A DNA stretch of 37,641 nucleotides from a virus. The stretch covers positions 1-37,641 of IMG/VR virus record IMGVR_UViG_3300025646_000137; one strand, written 5' to 3'. Of this stretch, positions 28,001-35,865 are shown piece by piece. The stretch's first letter is position 1, and the number at the start of each line of letters is the position of its first letter. The notes beneath the pieces were generated by a model that was given only the letters and a program-made list of their open reading frames with translations, did no database searches and had not been told where the DNA came from. The position numbers were made by a program, and so were the translations under genes.

Positions 28001-28553
28001 TGATTTGTATTCCGCCCACCGTGGTTTTTAGTGCCGGATTACCAAATCTCTGTGTTTTTACAAGGCTGGCATTTATAACAGTGGTAAACTGTTCTAGGAA
28101 GTCTGGATTAGTTTCGTCGCCCCAGAATATTTCAGCGTTTTGTAGGTTATTTCCGTTACTGTCATATACAGGTTCTGTGGTAATAACACTGTCAATTTTT
28201 AAAAGTCCGCGAGCAATTTGATTACGCTTTGGATAGTAGTTAAGCATCCTGGCTAAACGTAGAATGCTGTCTCTACGTTCAGCGGTTTCTAAAAAGTTTT
28301 CCCTGGCAGCTAAATCAGCGCGGAAACTTAAACTTTGAGCAACATAAGCAATGATATCAATCAGCGCAATATATTCACTGCTTTCAATAAAATCATTGAA
28401 ATCTTCAGGATAATAATTCTTTAAATAATCAACAATCGCTTTACGAATTGTTTGAAAATCGTAGCTTGTAAATTTTATTTCTTTGAATGCTTCATAGATT
28501 TTATCCCAATCTTGAACCGCAAACAAATTACTTGATCTAGTTACGTGTGCCAT
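25020..28553 (-). CDS. gp6: Baseplate wedge protein gp6
   Basis: A 1177-residue protein recognised as gp6, the wedge protein that forms the iris around the T4 hub. The N-terminus (FTSYDFQTIRKAIVDYLKNYYPEDFNDFIESSEYIALIDIIAYVAQSLSFRADLAARENFLETAERRDS) is the typical gp6/baseplate-J helical region. DRISLVFGDGVFSTIPNGRFRAYFRTGNG and a C-terminal FYFSELAAYLHQVLSPDILSIIIV also fit the family. T4 gp6 has 660 residues, so this form carries several hundred extra residues, mostly in the middle (EDGIFYRESSLPNFTF, WNDSFAIATRQAIIDNIRNYKTFGIRYD). The leader has TAGGAT before the ATG and a late-promoter motif 20 bases upstream. It sits between gp25 and the giant protein, as in T4, where 6 precedes 7. Confidence 0.9.
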   Translation of the reverse strand: MAHVTRSSNLFAVQDWDKIYEAFKEIKFTSYDFQTIRKAIVDYLKNYYPEDFNDFIESSEYIALIDIIAYVAQSLSFRADLAARENFLETAERRDSILRLARMLNYYPKRNQIARGLLKIDSVITTEPVYDSNGNNLQNAEIFWGDETNPDFLEQFTTVINASLVKTQRFGNPALKTTVGGIQINEYNLSLIPNTVPVYGFTAPVSTQEFGFELVNGTYSGTDYLYEVPPQPGSTMNLIYRNDARGFNSVNTGFFFYFKQGSLQTVDFEVDESLPNRVVEIDVANVENNDVWLYELDSDGREKTLWTKVPAVTGNNVIFNSLSQNVKTLYTVQSRSNDRISLVFGDGVFSTIPNGRFRAYFRTGNGFTYKITPADFTNISVTIPYLSHVNQVESLTINMSLKQTVSNAIAKENLLDIKARAQQQYYTQDRMVTGEDYQIFPFTNFNNIIKSKAVNRTVSGISRYLDVRDTTGKYSSTNIFAEDGIFYRESSLPNFTFTFITESDISNVLSTRIERIMGAKAIYHYFLDNYSRFDVSTGAFTWNQTTVGTGVCTGYFKTPSNNPQQVGNYVSGNFKYVKEGSLIKFTPPSGYVFDINGNLISNSNGSLNTRDYLWASVSNVVDDGTNQGSGNLDSGIGPITLTEKVANTARVSEIIIPWNDSFAIATRQAIIDNIRNYKTFGIRYDIDSQAWTVIASPNLNQATTFNLQYAGDTSARNLDNSWLFLFTNDGETYTVKYRQLEYIFESYLETRFYFDKDLKIFDPRLGKTIKDKVVMLKTNSLPDSNQSLRQNYIMNIDDTVIEADGFVLTERIKVTFPDQDSDGVIDDPDIFDIIVNPSVNTAAKVVFYKTYLDNGGYTRYEPVSNADVESSYTTLADITAVKDTYSSGQVFYASSTGNFYTLSINSINQKILTQSLNYLTKVGRSNLFFQYTHNAPNTRRIDPSPSNIIDLYLLTRVYDTDYRNWITDITGTVIKPVKPSTNELRDAFGSLEKSKSVSDAIVFNSVSYRPLFGDKADPELQATFKVVKNNATLVSDNEIKTRVVEAINEYFSVANWDFGDTFYFSELAAYLHQVLSPDILSIIIVPKISSSSFGSLYQITSSRDEIFISATTVNDIEVIDVITSAQLQASGNVVNSTTGIGLIESVSSNSTSTTVTTATNASNGSTLRLTSAGGYNY

Positions 28554-28572
28554 ATTCTAATCCTACTTTTAT

Positions 28573-28580
28573 TATTTATT
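28573..28580 (-). promoter_or_regulatory. T4-like late promoter motif before gp6
   Basis: AATAAATA on the - strand in the 55-base gap between gp25 and gp6, 20 bases before the gp6 ATG; seven of eight bases match T4 TATAAATA. It would start a late transcript for gp6 and the giant gene. Confidence 0.6.
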
Positions 28581-28608
28581 TTACAAATAATCTACTAATA
28601 TAATAGAA

Positions 28609-28980
28609 TTAGCTTATGGTTCCGTCCTGGTTATTAAAGTTGAACAACAGTGTTTCACTCTGGTTATTTTGTACATAAGTCAAGTTTACTTCTGCTTGTA
28701 TACCGTTGGAATACTCTGATACAATTAATCCTGCAAGCAATACCCGAGGATCGCTTTTAATAATCCTGGTTATTTCTTCTACCAGTAGATTTTTAATTTC
28801 AACAGTTAGTGGTTCCATTATGAGATCTTGTACGCTACTTCCAAAACCAGGATTTGACAATTTTTCCCCTTGTCTTATTCTAAAATGATTTAATATATCT
28901 CTTTTAATAAGACTGGTATTTGTTAATTTAGTTGGAGCAAACGTTCCTTCTAGCGTTGAAAATCCTCGATACATTGCCAT
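28609..28980 (-). CDS. gp25: Baseplate wedge protein gp25 (GPW/gp25 family)
   Basis: A 123-residue protein, close to T4 gp25 (132 residues). The gp25/GpW fold is visible in TSLIKRDILNHFRIRQGEKLSNPGFGSSVQDLIMEPLTVEIKNLLVEEITRIIKSDPRV (about 23-80). The RQGEK..NP.FGS segment is the family hallmark. A strand-rich end follows (VNLTYVQNNQSETLLFNF). It joins gp6 and gp53 in the wedge core that tethers the sheath. The leader TAGGATAACAG before its ATG matches those of the two preceding genes. It lies ten bases after the unassigned structural protein. Confidence 0.93.
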   Translation of the reverse strand: MAMYRGFSTLEGTFAPTKLTNTSLIKRDILNHFRIRQGEKLSNPGFGSSVQDLIMEPLTVEIKNLLVEEITRIIKSDPRVLLAGLIVSEYSNGIQAEVNLTYVQNNQSETLLFNFNNQDGTIS

Positions 28981-28989
28981 TCTGTTATC

Positions 28990-29682
28990 CTACCAATTAC
29001 TTTTTGCTGCTTCAGCGGTTAATAATTTATAGAACTTGTTAGAATATCCAAGTCCATCCTTTGTATTAACCTGCTTAACCGCAGCATCACCTAAATAAAA
29101 CCACGTGATAAGTTCTTTTCTTGTATTTACTGCGTCAACTATCATTGTTGTTTGGGGATTCAGCGCCGTAATAATTTTACCTTCTCTAAATTCAACTGCC
29201 TGTTTAACGTTTCCCCCAAGAGCTTTGCCTACCATGACCATGCCAGCTACGACACTTGGAGAATCAGATGACTGAATAGCATTAGCGAGTTGAAGATCTT
29301 CGTACAAACTAAAAATTTCTGTTAATAAAATCTTGTCTTGGATAGCTTCAGCAAAGTAAAAATCGTCTAAATCCCTGATGCCGTCTTTGCCCCGCCAGCG
29401 ACGTTGATTTTCAAGTTCTCCGTTGAAATAAGTTTCTGGATAAACATACCGCTGGCTTCTTAGTGTGTTTACGGTAAATCCATATTTGCCAATAACTTTA
29501 GTTGTGGGATCAATAAATCTGTAGGGATTGGTTAAAACGCTGGTTCCTAGCTTCTCGCTGATACCAGCGGCCAGAATTCTTATCATATCTTCAGTTAGTT
29601 GACCAATTGACAGTGTGTTCACTGACTGTTTCAAAACGCTGCCTGCGCTGATCTTGGTATTATTTGAAAAACTACTTGCCAT
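28990..29682 (-). CDS. Unassigned virion protein between gp5 and gp25
   Basis: A 230-residue protein that I cannot assign to a T4 gene. It has a flexible Ser/Asn-rich N-terminus (ASSFSNNTKISAGSV) and a helical first half (LTEDMIRILAAGISEKLGTSVL). A motif-rich middle follows (PETYFNGELENQRRWRGKDGIRDLDDFYFAEAIQDKILLTEIFSLYEDLQLAN), then a C-terminal ITWFYLGDAAVKQ segment. No signal peptide or membrane span is seen. Its place between gp5 and gp25, and a TAGGATAACAA leader copied from gp5, suggest a structural baseplate component made with them. Marine T4-like phages commonly carry a protein of this kind here. Confidence 0.7.
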   Translation of the reverse strand: MASSFSNNTKISAGSVLKQSVNTLSIGQLTEDMIRILAAGISEKLGTSVLTNPYRFIDPTTKVIGKYGFTVNTLRSQRYVYPETYFNGELENQRRWRGKDGIRDLDDFYFAEAIQDKILLTEIFSLYEDLQLANAIQSSDSPSVVAGMVMVGKALGGNVKQAVEFREGKIITALNPQTTMIVDAVNTRKELITWFYLGDAAVKQVNTKDGLGYSNKFYKLLTAEAAKSNW

Positions 29683-29695
29683 TTGTTATCCTATT

Positions 29696-31318
29696 TTATG
29701 CTGCCGCGTTTTCAAACAATTCTTTTAATCCGTCACTGGGAGTAGAAACTGTTTGTTTTGGTTTAGCAGGAGTCACTGATCCACTGATTGGTAAGTTTTC
29801 TCTATCAATGGCGGCCGGCATGTTGTCATCAGCAAATTCATCATCTTCCTCGGTATTAGATGTGCTTTCACCAGATGCGCCAGAAATTAGAGCAGGAGCA
29901 GCATGCTCTTTAAAAGGTTCGTGTGTGGGCAATTTTCCTACCGTAGTTTTAGTCTTGCTGCTAGTTTCCCAGAATCTGGTTGTGGGGTTTAACACCGTGT
30001 CGTCTTTGTCAACCAGTGTAACAGCGGTTGGTTTACCAGCGTCACCTGCGCTGCCATTTAGAGAAATACAACCTGCTTGTAAATCTATGGCGCTGCCTTT
30101 CATCGTCACTTTATTGCCAGACATAGCAAAAACACTATCGGTTTTTTCCATGAGTCCTTTGCCACCGTAAATCATAGTCATGCCATCACTGTAAATGTTT
30201 GTGGCAGCTTTACCTTCAACATGAACACTTCCTTCACTGACCAGTTGTATCTGTTGCTTGGCATGCATTTTTATACTAGCATCGGCATGGAAATTAATAT
30301 TTTTTGAACGCATATTAATACTGTTCTGACTGTACACATCAACAGAGCCGTCTGGGTCAATTTCGATCCAGGCTGTACCTTTACTGTTTGCAATATAAAT
30401 CAAATCTTTGGTGTCATGTAAAAGAATTTGATGACCGCCAGCTGAACGAAGTCTTACTAAATTACTTTCACCATCTAGTGTACCATCATCCATTAAAAAG
30501 GTATGACCGTGTTTTCTAGCTACACGACCTTCAACGGCATTGGCCTGCTGAGAAGTTAAATCTTGACCTGCTTTCAACGCATCAACTATATCTTTGCGGT
30601 CTTTAATGTCAATACCTTTGTCGTCGACTTTTCTTCCTTTGGTTGTAATGCCAAAAATTTCACTGGGACTTTCGCGCATGTAATTACTGGTGCTAAGACC
30701 GCGGGTAGTGTCAAAATCCAATCCCTGGAATTTTAATATACCGTGGGTATTTGAATCAAATGCACGAATAGGTTTAGTGAAGTTTAAGCCAGGTTTCGCA
30801 GTGTCATTGACATTGTCATTGAATTCTAGAGCTGGTGCTAACTTTGTATTTCCGCGCAGTGTTCCGGGTGGTACGTCTAGGTTTGCGGAACTTCCGGATT
30901 CGGGTAACCCCTGCATCATATAAATGTCAGGCGCGCACGCAAACCAAAATCCATCCTGGTTTTTTCCTTCGGGGAAAAAACAAAGCACTGTCGAACCTAC
31001 GTCGGGACATGGGTATACCATTCCTGCCGTGTTTTTTACATTGATAAAAGAGTTACCAGATCCTTGAGCATCAGATCTGCTATAAAAGGGTGTTGCATAT
31101 TTTACTGTTCGCCACTGTGCTTTGTTTGTCGCTTCTGTGGCTTTGTCGGCAAAACTAGGAATAAAAACACTGAGATTGCCCATGTGAGCAGGATGACTGT
31201 TTACTTTAACAATGCCGAGAACAACACCCTTTTCCTCGCGAACACCACCAACGTCCTGTGTTTTATATTCGTCGTCGCCGCCTTTTCTTCCACTGCTAAA
31301 TTCTCTTGCTCTTGGCAT
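29696..31318 (-). CDS. gp5: gp5-like baseplate spike without a lysozyme domain
   Basis: A 540-residue VgrG/gp5-type spike protein. Near residues 32-60 an OB-fold-like segment (VVLGIVKVNSHPAHMGNLSVFIPSFAD) is followed by PDVGSTVLCFFPEGKNQDGFWFACAPDIYM. About 285-430 has short strands with octad-like repeats (SINMRSKNINFHADASIKMHAKQQIQLV, SVHVEGKAATNIYSDG), consistent with the triple-stranded beta-helix needle. T4 gp5 has a lysozyme domain between these parts; here nothing resembles it. An acidic linker (DEFADDN, near 492-498) repeats one in the next protein upstream. The leader is TAGGATAACAA. It should pierce the outer membrane during contraction. Confidence 0.85.
   Translation of the reverse strand: MPRAREFSSGRKGGDDEYKTQDVGGVREEKGVVLGIVKVNSHPAHMGNLSVFIPSFADKATEATNKAQWRTVKYATPFYSRSDAQGSGNSFINVKNTAGMVYPCPDVGSTVLCFFPEGKNQDGFWFACAPDIYMMQGLPESGSSANLDVPPGTLRGNTKLAPALEFNDNVNDTAKPGLNFTKPIRAFDSNTHGILKFQGLDFDTTRGLSTSNYMRESPSEIFGITTKGRKVDDKGIDIKDRKDIVDALKAGQDLTSQQANAVEGRVARKHGHTFLMDDGTLDGESNLVRLRSAGGHQILLHDTKDLIYIANSKGTAWIEIDPDGSVDVYSQNSINMRSKNINFHADASIKMHAKQQIQLVSEGSVHVEGKAATNIYSDGMTMIYGGKGLMEKTDSVFAMSGNKVTMKGSAIDLQAGCISLNGSAGDAGKPTAVTLVDKDDTVLNPTTRFWETSSKTKTTVGKLPTHEPFKEHAAPALISGASGESTSNTEEDDEFADDNMPAAIDRENLPISGSVTPAKPKQTVSTPSDGLKELFENAAA
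29822..29842. repeat. Acidic linker repeat, copy in gp5
   Basis: Encodes DEFADDN on the - strand and is similar to 33839-33859 in the adjacent 1099-residue gene. Both are followed by a Pro-rich stretch and a (R/K)EN...GSV segment. Confidence 0.65.
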
Positions 31319-31321
31319 TTG

Positions 31322-34300
31322 TTATCCTAATGCTACATTTTCTTCGTTTTCTTGAGCCGCAGCATTTAATGCCGCTCTATTTTCATTTATAAATTCTGAT
31401 AATAATAAATTATTTGTATCTGTTCTTTGCTGTGTTACTATCACAGGTTCTTCAGCCACAATAGCAGCTGGTTCTTCGTCGCCAATTCCTTCTTCATAGC
31501 TAAATCCATTGCTGTCTGCTATTGCTTGTAATCTATTAGCTTGTAAGCTTGTATTTAAAGAATCTGATAGTGTGCTTACTTTAGCTAAGCCTGATTGCAA
31601 GAATCCAGGTAATCCTTTAGCACCAGCTCCTAGTATATTCTGTAGTAACAAGCCTGTTAAATTTTGAACCTGTTGCTGTCGTTGTTGTTGTTGAACCAAT
31701 TGTAAACTTTCTAAGCTTCTAGCTATCTTACCCTGTACAGGTTGCATTTTTTCTCTAACCGCTTTAAGAGTTTGCTTAAAAATGCCGCCACTAAAACTAG
31801 ATTTGGTTTCTATAACTTTATAAACCCCATTAAATAGTGTACTTTTATATTTTCCTGTTGCTATTGGATCTAGTAACCCTGTTAGATCATCATAGCCGGT
31901 GGCTGTTCTTAGATTAACCTGTATGTAAGGTGGGGTCAGATCATAGTTTATTGTTCCATCTGGATAAAATGGCTCCGGCCATATGCTATTGTTTTCGTTA
32001 CTTTGCGGTTGCCAAAAACTATCTCCCACAGGAATAAATGCCGGATCACCATGGATTTCTAAATCGGCTTGAATCATATCAGCACCATCGTGCAACAATG
32101 ATGACATTAGATCCTTTCCGCGTTTTTGTGTTACTGTTTCGTCGTTGCTTACGCCTTGGTCCCCGGCCTGACTCCTAACAAAAGTCTGTGGCGACACGTT
32201 AGACTCATCCTTGTCTGCTTTGGGAATTCCTGTACCAAGTGTATTAACCTGATAATAAGCAGCGTCAAAGTCTAATTTAAAGTTTATTACCTCGGTATTT
32301 TCTCCGCTGAAAATATAATTATAAATCTTATGAACTCCATCACCTTTTGGTAAGGTTTTTATCGCCCATGGAAAATCACTGTAAAACATATTATATTCTT
32401 GAACTTTATATTCAATGTGCCACTTATATGATCCTGCTTTTTTATCCCATCCTAGATAATCTTTTATCTGGGGTATAATCTTAAACCATTTCACTGGTTT
32501 ATTTTGTGCTTCTGTGTCATCAACACCTTTATTATTTTCATCAATTAAATTTTGTTCAACATAATCACTAGCAACAACCAAATAGGTAATCAACGAATTA
32601 ATGTTGGTCCCTGCATTTACTTTAAAAAGATTTTTCGTTGGATCTACTAAACCTACTTTTTTACCCAATGGCCCGCCAATTGTTTTATACATTTTGTCGG
32701 TTTTTTGCGGAGTGTTTAGTGCATCAAATCTACTTGTAATAAGCTTTGCATTAGCAATTTGAGGATCAATTGAAAAACTATACTTGTTAGCAATTTCTGC
32801 CATGGATTGAACTGTTATAGTTTTTCCTTTGTCTTGTCTGTCCGATGGCTTTGTTTTAGCTTCTTCAAATTTATTTAACGCATCACCTAGACCTTTAGCT
32901 GGTTCACCAAGTATGGTTTTAGTCTTTTGCGTGCCACCTAAGGCTGACACATCTTTGGCCTCAAATTCATTTGCTGCCTCTGACTGGGTTATATATTTTT
33001 CCTCTCTAACGCTTTGCGTAATACCGGACATGAACACTTCACCTACCGTGCCTGCGGTTAATTGTACGTTTATAGGAATTGTGCTGGTAATGCTTTTTAA
33101 AATGTCTTGATGGTAAGGAACCGCCGTGCACCTGTACAATGCACCGCTGGCTTCTATGCTGAATTTAATAGCAATAATTTTTATAGGTATGTATTTTGGC
33201 TTGATCGGGGAAACCTGTGAACCTAGATCATCGTATCCTTTAAATGAAATTTTTAACAGATAAGGAGTACTTATATAGTTCTGTCCAGCTTCTAGTCTTG
33301 TTGTTGCGGCATCCTTTAAACGTTCAAGCAAGGTAATACCATTTGGCTCACGAATATCAAAACTTATTTCTACTGCATTGGTGCTTGATGATTTTTTCCT
33401 GGGGCTACAAGCTATATTGGTCATCTGCAAATTATCAATAAGGAAATCCACGTCAAAAGGCCCGCGCAGATCAACTGTTGAGGTTACAGTTTGAGCCGTT
33501 TCTTCTTCGGCTACTTCGTCAACAGTTTCTGTTACTATTTTAGAGCTTGGACCAATACCACCACTTTGTACTACTACCAGACTCTGAGAAATTATCTTAT
33601 CTATTCCTCCTTGAGGATCTTTCATTAGTTCAACATAGGTTCTTGGACTAATCATATACAAACTTAAATTGTAGGTGTGGCTAGCATACCCTGACAACTG
33701 GTTTGGTCTCGCATCAATTTTAACTTCTTTAACAACTGTGCCTGATGATTTTGCACCCGATCCTTCAGCCTTTTTAACAGAGCCATCAGCTGGTTTAACA
33801 TTTTCTTTTGCAGTAGGTGGTGCTACATCATCGGGTGTGTTGTCGTCTGCAAACTCATCGTTACCAGGTTCAGGGTTGGGTGTTCTGTAATCGCCGCCAT
33901 AGTCACCCTCACCAACAGCAGCGCCTTGTTCATCAACATCTTCGTTTCTGAGAATATCGTTGCTTTGACCACTGGAAGGTTTAACAGGGTTAGACGTTGA
34001 ATATTCATCTCCATAAGCATTTTCACTATCTGCGCTGTAAGTATCTTCGTTGACTCTAGGCACCGGAGCAGCTTCTTTTTGGGATTGAGCAAGAATCTGT
34101 TCTTCATTTTTTACAGCATTCTTGCCTGTTTCAAAATAAGACCTGGCTGTGGTTCCGTTGGCATCTGTGGTGGTGGACTGACCATTGGCTAATTTTTTTG
34201 CTTGGCCGGGCCCTAGCAAGTGACTTGTTGCAAGGTAACCGGCAGCAGTTCCGGGATCGGTGTTTTCGTTAACAACGCCAATCCTCTTTAAAGTCTGGAA

Positions 34301-34621
34301 ATTTCTTTGGGTATAGTTTTCAAACGTTCGATCCTGTAATTCTGGGTTCTGTAAAAAAGCCTGCTGGCCTCCTGGTATTGTCCAATTACTTGGATTGGAC
34401 ATAAAATCTTTTTGATTGAATCTTCCAGAAGCAATTGCCTGTTTATATGCTTCTGGTTTAATCATTCCAGTATCAACAAGTGCGGCTGCACCCATTTGAT
34501 ATGCTCCGGTATAGCCAATTGAATTTACTGCCTGATAGCCACCACTGCCTTGGCTCTCTCTTCGCTTAATTTCTGCTTTATAAGCTTCAAATTGTGATGC
34601 TGATAAACTACCTACAGCCAT
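31322..34621 (-). CDS. Hub-like structural protein with N-terminal muralytic domain
   Basis: A 1099-residue protein between gp53 and gp5. The N-terminal 165 residues look like an SLT/lysozyme-type peptidoglycan hydrolase: RRESQGSGGYQAVNSIGYTGAYQMG (20-44), with Glu22 as the likely acid, then a helical bundle (TAAGYLATSHLLGPGQAKKLANG). A long acidic, Pro-rich linker follows (about 170-295, with DEFADDN near 254). The body from 297 (RPNQLSGYASHTYNLSLYMISPRTYVELM) is beta-rich, and the C-terminus has a Gln-rich helix (QLVQQQQRQQQVQNL) near 970-990. It may act as a gp27-type hub that also carries the hydrolase absent from gp5. Its stop precedes the gp5 ATG by three bases. The family call is moderate; the muralytic domain is well supported by motif. 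Confidence 0.7.
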   Translation of the reverse strand: MAVGSLSASQFEAYKAEIKRRESQGSGGYQAVNSIGYTGAYQMGAAALVDTGMIKPEAYKQAIASGRFNQKDFMSNPSNWTIPGGQQAFLQNPELQDRTFENYTQRNFQTLKRIGVVNENTDPGTAAGYLATSHLLGPGQAKKLANGQSTTTDANGTTARSYFETGKNAVKNEEQILAQSQKEAAPVPRVNEDTYSADSENAYGDEYSTSNPVKPSSGQSNDILRNEDVDEQGAAVGEGDYGGDYRTPNPEPGNDEFADDNTPDDVAPPTAKENVKPADGSVKKAEGSGAKSSGTVVKEVKIDARPNQLSGYASHTYNLSLYMISPRTYVELMKDPQGGIDKIISQSLVVVQSGGIGPSSKIVTETVDEVAEEETAQTVTSTVDLRGPFDVDFLIDNLQMTNIACSPRKKSSSTNAVEISFDIREPNGITLLERLKDAATTRLEAGQNYISTPYLLKISFKGYDDLGSQVSPIKPKYIPIKIIAIKFSIEASGALYRCTAVPYHQDILKSITSTIPINVQLTAGTVGEVFMSGITQSVREEKYITQSEAANEFEAKDVSALGGTQKTKTILGEPAKGLGDALNKFEEAKTKPSDRQDKGKTITVQSMAEIANKYSFSIDPQIANAKLITSRFDALNTPQKTDKMYKTIGGPLGKKVGLVDPTKNLFKVNAGTNINSLITYLVVASDYVEQNLIDENNKGVDDTEAQNKPVKWFKIIPQIKDYLGWDKKAGSYKWHIEYKVQEYNMFYSDFPWAIKTLPKGDGVHKIYNYIFSGENTEVINFKLDFDAAYYQVNTLGTGIPKADKDESNVSPQTFVRSQAGDQGVSNDETVTQKRGKDLMSSLLHDGADMIQADLEIHGDPAFIPVGDSFWQPQSNENNSIWPEPFYPDGTINYDLTPPYIQVNLRTATGYDDLTGLLDPIATGKYKSTLFNGVYKVIETKSSFSGGIFKQTLKAVREKMQPVQGKIARSLESLQLVQQQQRQQQVQNLTGLLLQNILGAGAKGLPGFLQSGLAKVSTLSDSLNTSLQANRLQAIADSNGFSYEEGIGDEEPAAIVAEEPVIVTQQRTDTNNLLLSEFINENRAALNAAAQENEENVALG
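33839..33859. repeat. Acidic linker repeat, copy in hub-like protein
   Basis: Partner of 29822-29842. The same DEFADDN peptide lies in the acidic linker between the hydrolase-like domain and the body of the 1099-residue protein, 4 kb away on the same strand. Confidence 0.65.
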
Positions 34622-34622
34622 T

Positions 34623-34925
34623 TTATAATCCCAGTGAGCTGGTTAGTGTATCCTGCTTAGGAATGAAAATCTTTTTACCCGCTTTAAAATCCCAGATTGG
34701 GTCGTTGAATTCATTGGGATTCCTAATCATGAATACCCACCATAGATTGGCATTTTTATACAAGTCATAGGCCAACAAATCTGGTCTGCGATGATAGGTT
34801 TGAGTTATTGTAAAAAGCACATCATCGGCATATGCTGGAAAGGTCCTAGGTTCGTAGACATCCAGATAGTCTCCGCGCATGGAAGTCAAAGAATACGGAC
34901 TGTCAATAAGATATTCTACAGCCAT
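34623..34925 (-). CDS. gp53: Baseplate wedge protein gp53 (LysM-like)
   Basis: A 100-residue protein recognised as gp53, a short baseplate wedge component. The pattern TYHRRPDLLAYDLYKNANLWWVFMIRNPNEFNDPIWDFKAGKKIFIPKQD (about 43-92) is the LysM-like gp53/gpX motif: a DLLAYDLY helix, WWVF, the RNPN turn and DP..DF..GK.IFIP. It starts on an ATG that overlaps the upstream stop (TAATG) and has GGAGG nine bases before it. T4 gp53 has about twice this length; here only the conserved core is present. It is expected to clamp wedge arms together. The downstream gene starts one base after its stop. Confidence 0.88.
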   Translation of the reverse strand: MAVEYLIDSPYSLTSMRGDYLDVYEPRTFPAYADDVLFTITQTYHRRPDLLAYDLYKNANLWWVFMIRNPNEFNDPIWDFKAGKKIFIPKQDTLTSSLGL

Positions 34926-35797
34926 TAGGGAAGACCTCCAACATTTTTAGCATCACCAATGAGTGCCCCACTTGAATATTCTTTAAATCCAAAGTTACTG
35001 TTTCTTGTTTTACTGATCACTGGCATCAAGTTAACCTGTATTTCAATTGAAGTGGGTACCCTTGTTTGATGAACTAACCCCGTGGGTTGTGAACTTCTCG
35101 GTGTTTGCATAGAAACTATCATGTAGTCTACATCAGTAGGAAGATTAAAATTACAACTAGTTATTACCACAGGAACACTGTTAAACATATAAGGACCGTG
35201 TGCGCTAAATCTCAGCACAGGAGGTGGCGTGCCTCGGTTAGGATCCAATCCATAAAACATTTTTGTTGCAGATTTAATAAAATGCATAACTGCTAGCAGG
35301 TATTGTCCTTCATAGGGTGTGTTTGCTGTGAACTTACCTCCACAGGTAATTTCTCCAACGGTGCTGTTGTTATAACTAGTATTAGGATAGTTACTGTGTG
35401 TTACCTGCGTACTATTGTAGTTTGCTGTGTAACTAACACCTATACTTGGTGTGTATGGCCAAACAATACCGTCAGTAGTACGCAGAGGAGACAATATAGC
35501 ACTATTTGGATCTCTGTACAAAATAGCCGGACTGCTAGGACTCAGTGATAATCTAGCCCTGTCATCATTGTCGCTGCCAACAAATCTAGCAGTTCCAATT
35601 ACCGATGTATCTACGGCGGCGCCGCCGGGGAATAGTGCAGAATTTAACAATCTACTTGCACTAGCACCTATATAGGACCTTGCTGCTTGTGCAACAACAC
35701 CATCACCGGGAATTACTTTTTGTAATCCTTTGCCAATGGCTTGTTGGGTGGCGTTTTGCACTACATCGTTAATATTATTGCTGTTAAAGGTAGCCAT
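34925..35797 (-). CDS. Baseplate/tail-tube structural protein (gp48/gp54 position)
   Basis: A 290-residue protein. The ATG at 35797 is used; an in-frame GTG at 35815 is possible, but neither has a strong Shine-Dalgarno. The C-terminal two thirds are beta-rich and tube-like: DGIVWPYTPSIGVSYTANYNSTQVTHSNYPNTSYNNS, GGKFTANTPYEGQYLLAVMHFIKSATKMFYG, TPPPVLRFSAHGPYMFNSVPVVITSCNFNLPTDVDYMIV. The N-terminus is a Gln/Ala helix (VVQNATQQAIGKGLQKV). It is first in the leftward late block, with a late-promoter motif upstream, and couples to gp53. By place it may be the tube initiator or cap (gp54 or gp48 of T4), but I see no decisive match. Confidence 0.6.
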   Translation of the reverse strand: MATFNSNNINDVVQNATQQAIGKGLQKVIPGDGVVAQAARSYIGASASRLLNSALFPGGAAVDTSVIGTARFVGSDNDDRARLSLSPSSPAILYRDPNSAILSPLRTTDGIVWPYTPSIGVSYTANYNSTQVTHSNYPNTSYNNSTVGEITCGGKFTANTPYEGQYLLAVMHFIKSATKMFYGLDPNRGTPPPVLRFSAHGPYMFNSVPVVITSCNFNLPTDVDYMIVSMQTPRSSQPTGLVHQTRVPTSIEIQVNLMPVISKTRNSNFGFKEYSSGALIGDAKNVGGLP

Positions 35798-35833
35798 AAA
35801 TAGTTTTACACCCACTAAATTTATTGTTTTTAG

Positions 35834-35841
35834 TATTTATT
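35834..35841 (-). promoter_or_regulatory. T4-like late promoter motif at the head of the baseplate block
   Basis: AATAAATA on the - strand, seven of eight bases matching the T4 late consensus, in the divergent gap between the structural block and gp55. It is the first such motif of the leftward block. Confidence 0.6.
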
Positions 35842-35850
35842 GAGCGTAAA

Positions 35851-35862
35851 ATATACGTATAT
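35851..35862. repeat. 12-bp palindrome in the gp55 promoter region
   Basis: ATATACGTATAT is a perfect palindrome. It overlaps the putative -10 of gp55 by three bases, so a regulator bound here would block that promoter. Such AT-rich palindromes can also arise by chance. Confidence 0.5.
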
Positions 35863-35865
35863 AAT
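35860..35865 (+). promoter_or_regulatory. Putative -10 of the gp55-gp47 promoter
   Basis: TATAAT stands 16 bases before the gp55 ATG, followed by AAGGA as ribosome-binding site at 35871-35875. The -35 match is poor (TTATTG at 17-base spacing, or TTGAGC at 14), so a partner activator or a weak host promoter is likely. Confidence 0.4.

Noticed and set aside
29664-30170. 168-codon + strand open frame opposite the gp5-like gene
   Set aside because: It lies wholly within or across the starts of recognised - strand genes and has no family features; it is a shadow of the AT-rich coding pattern.
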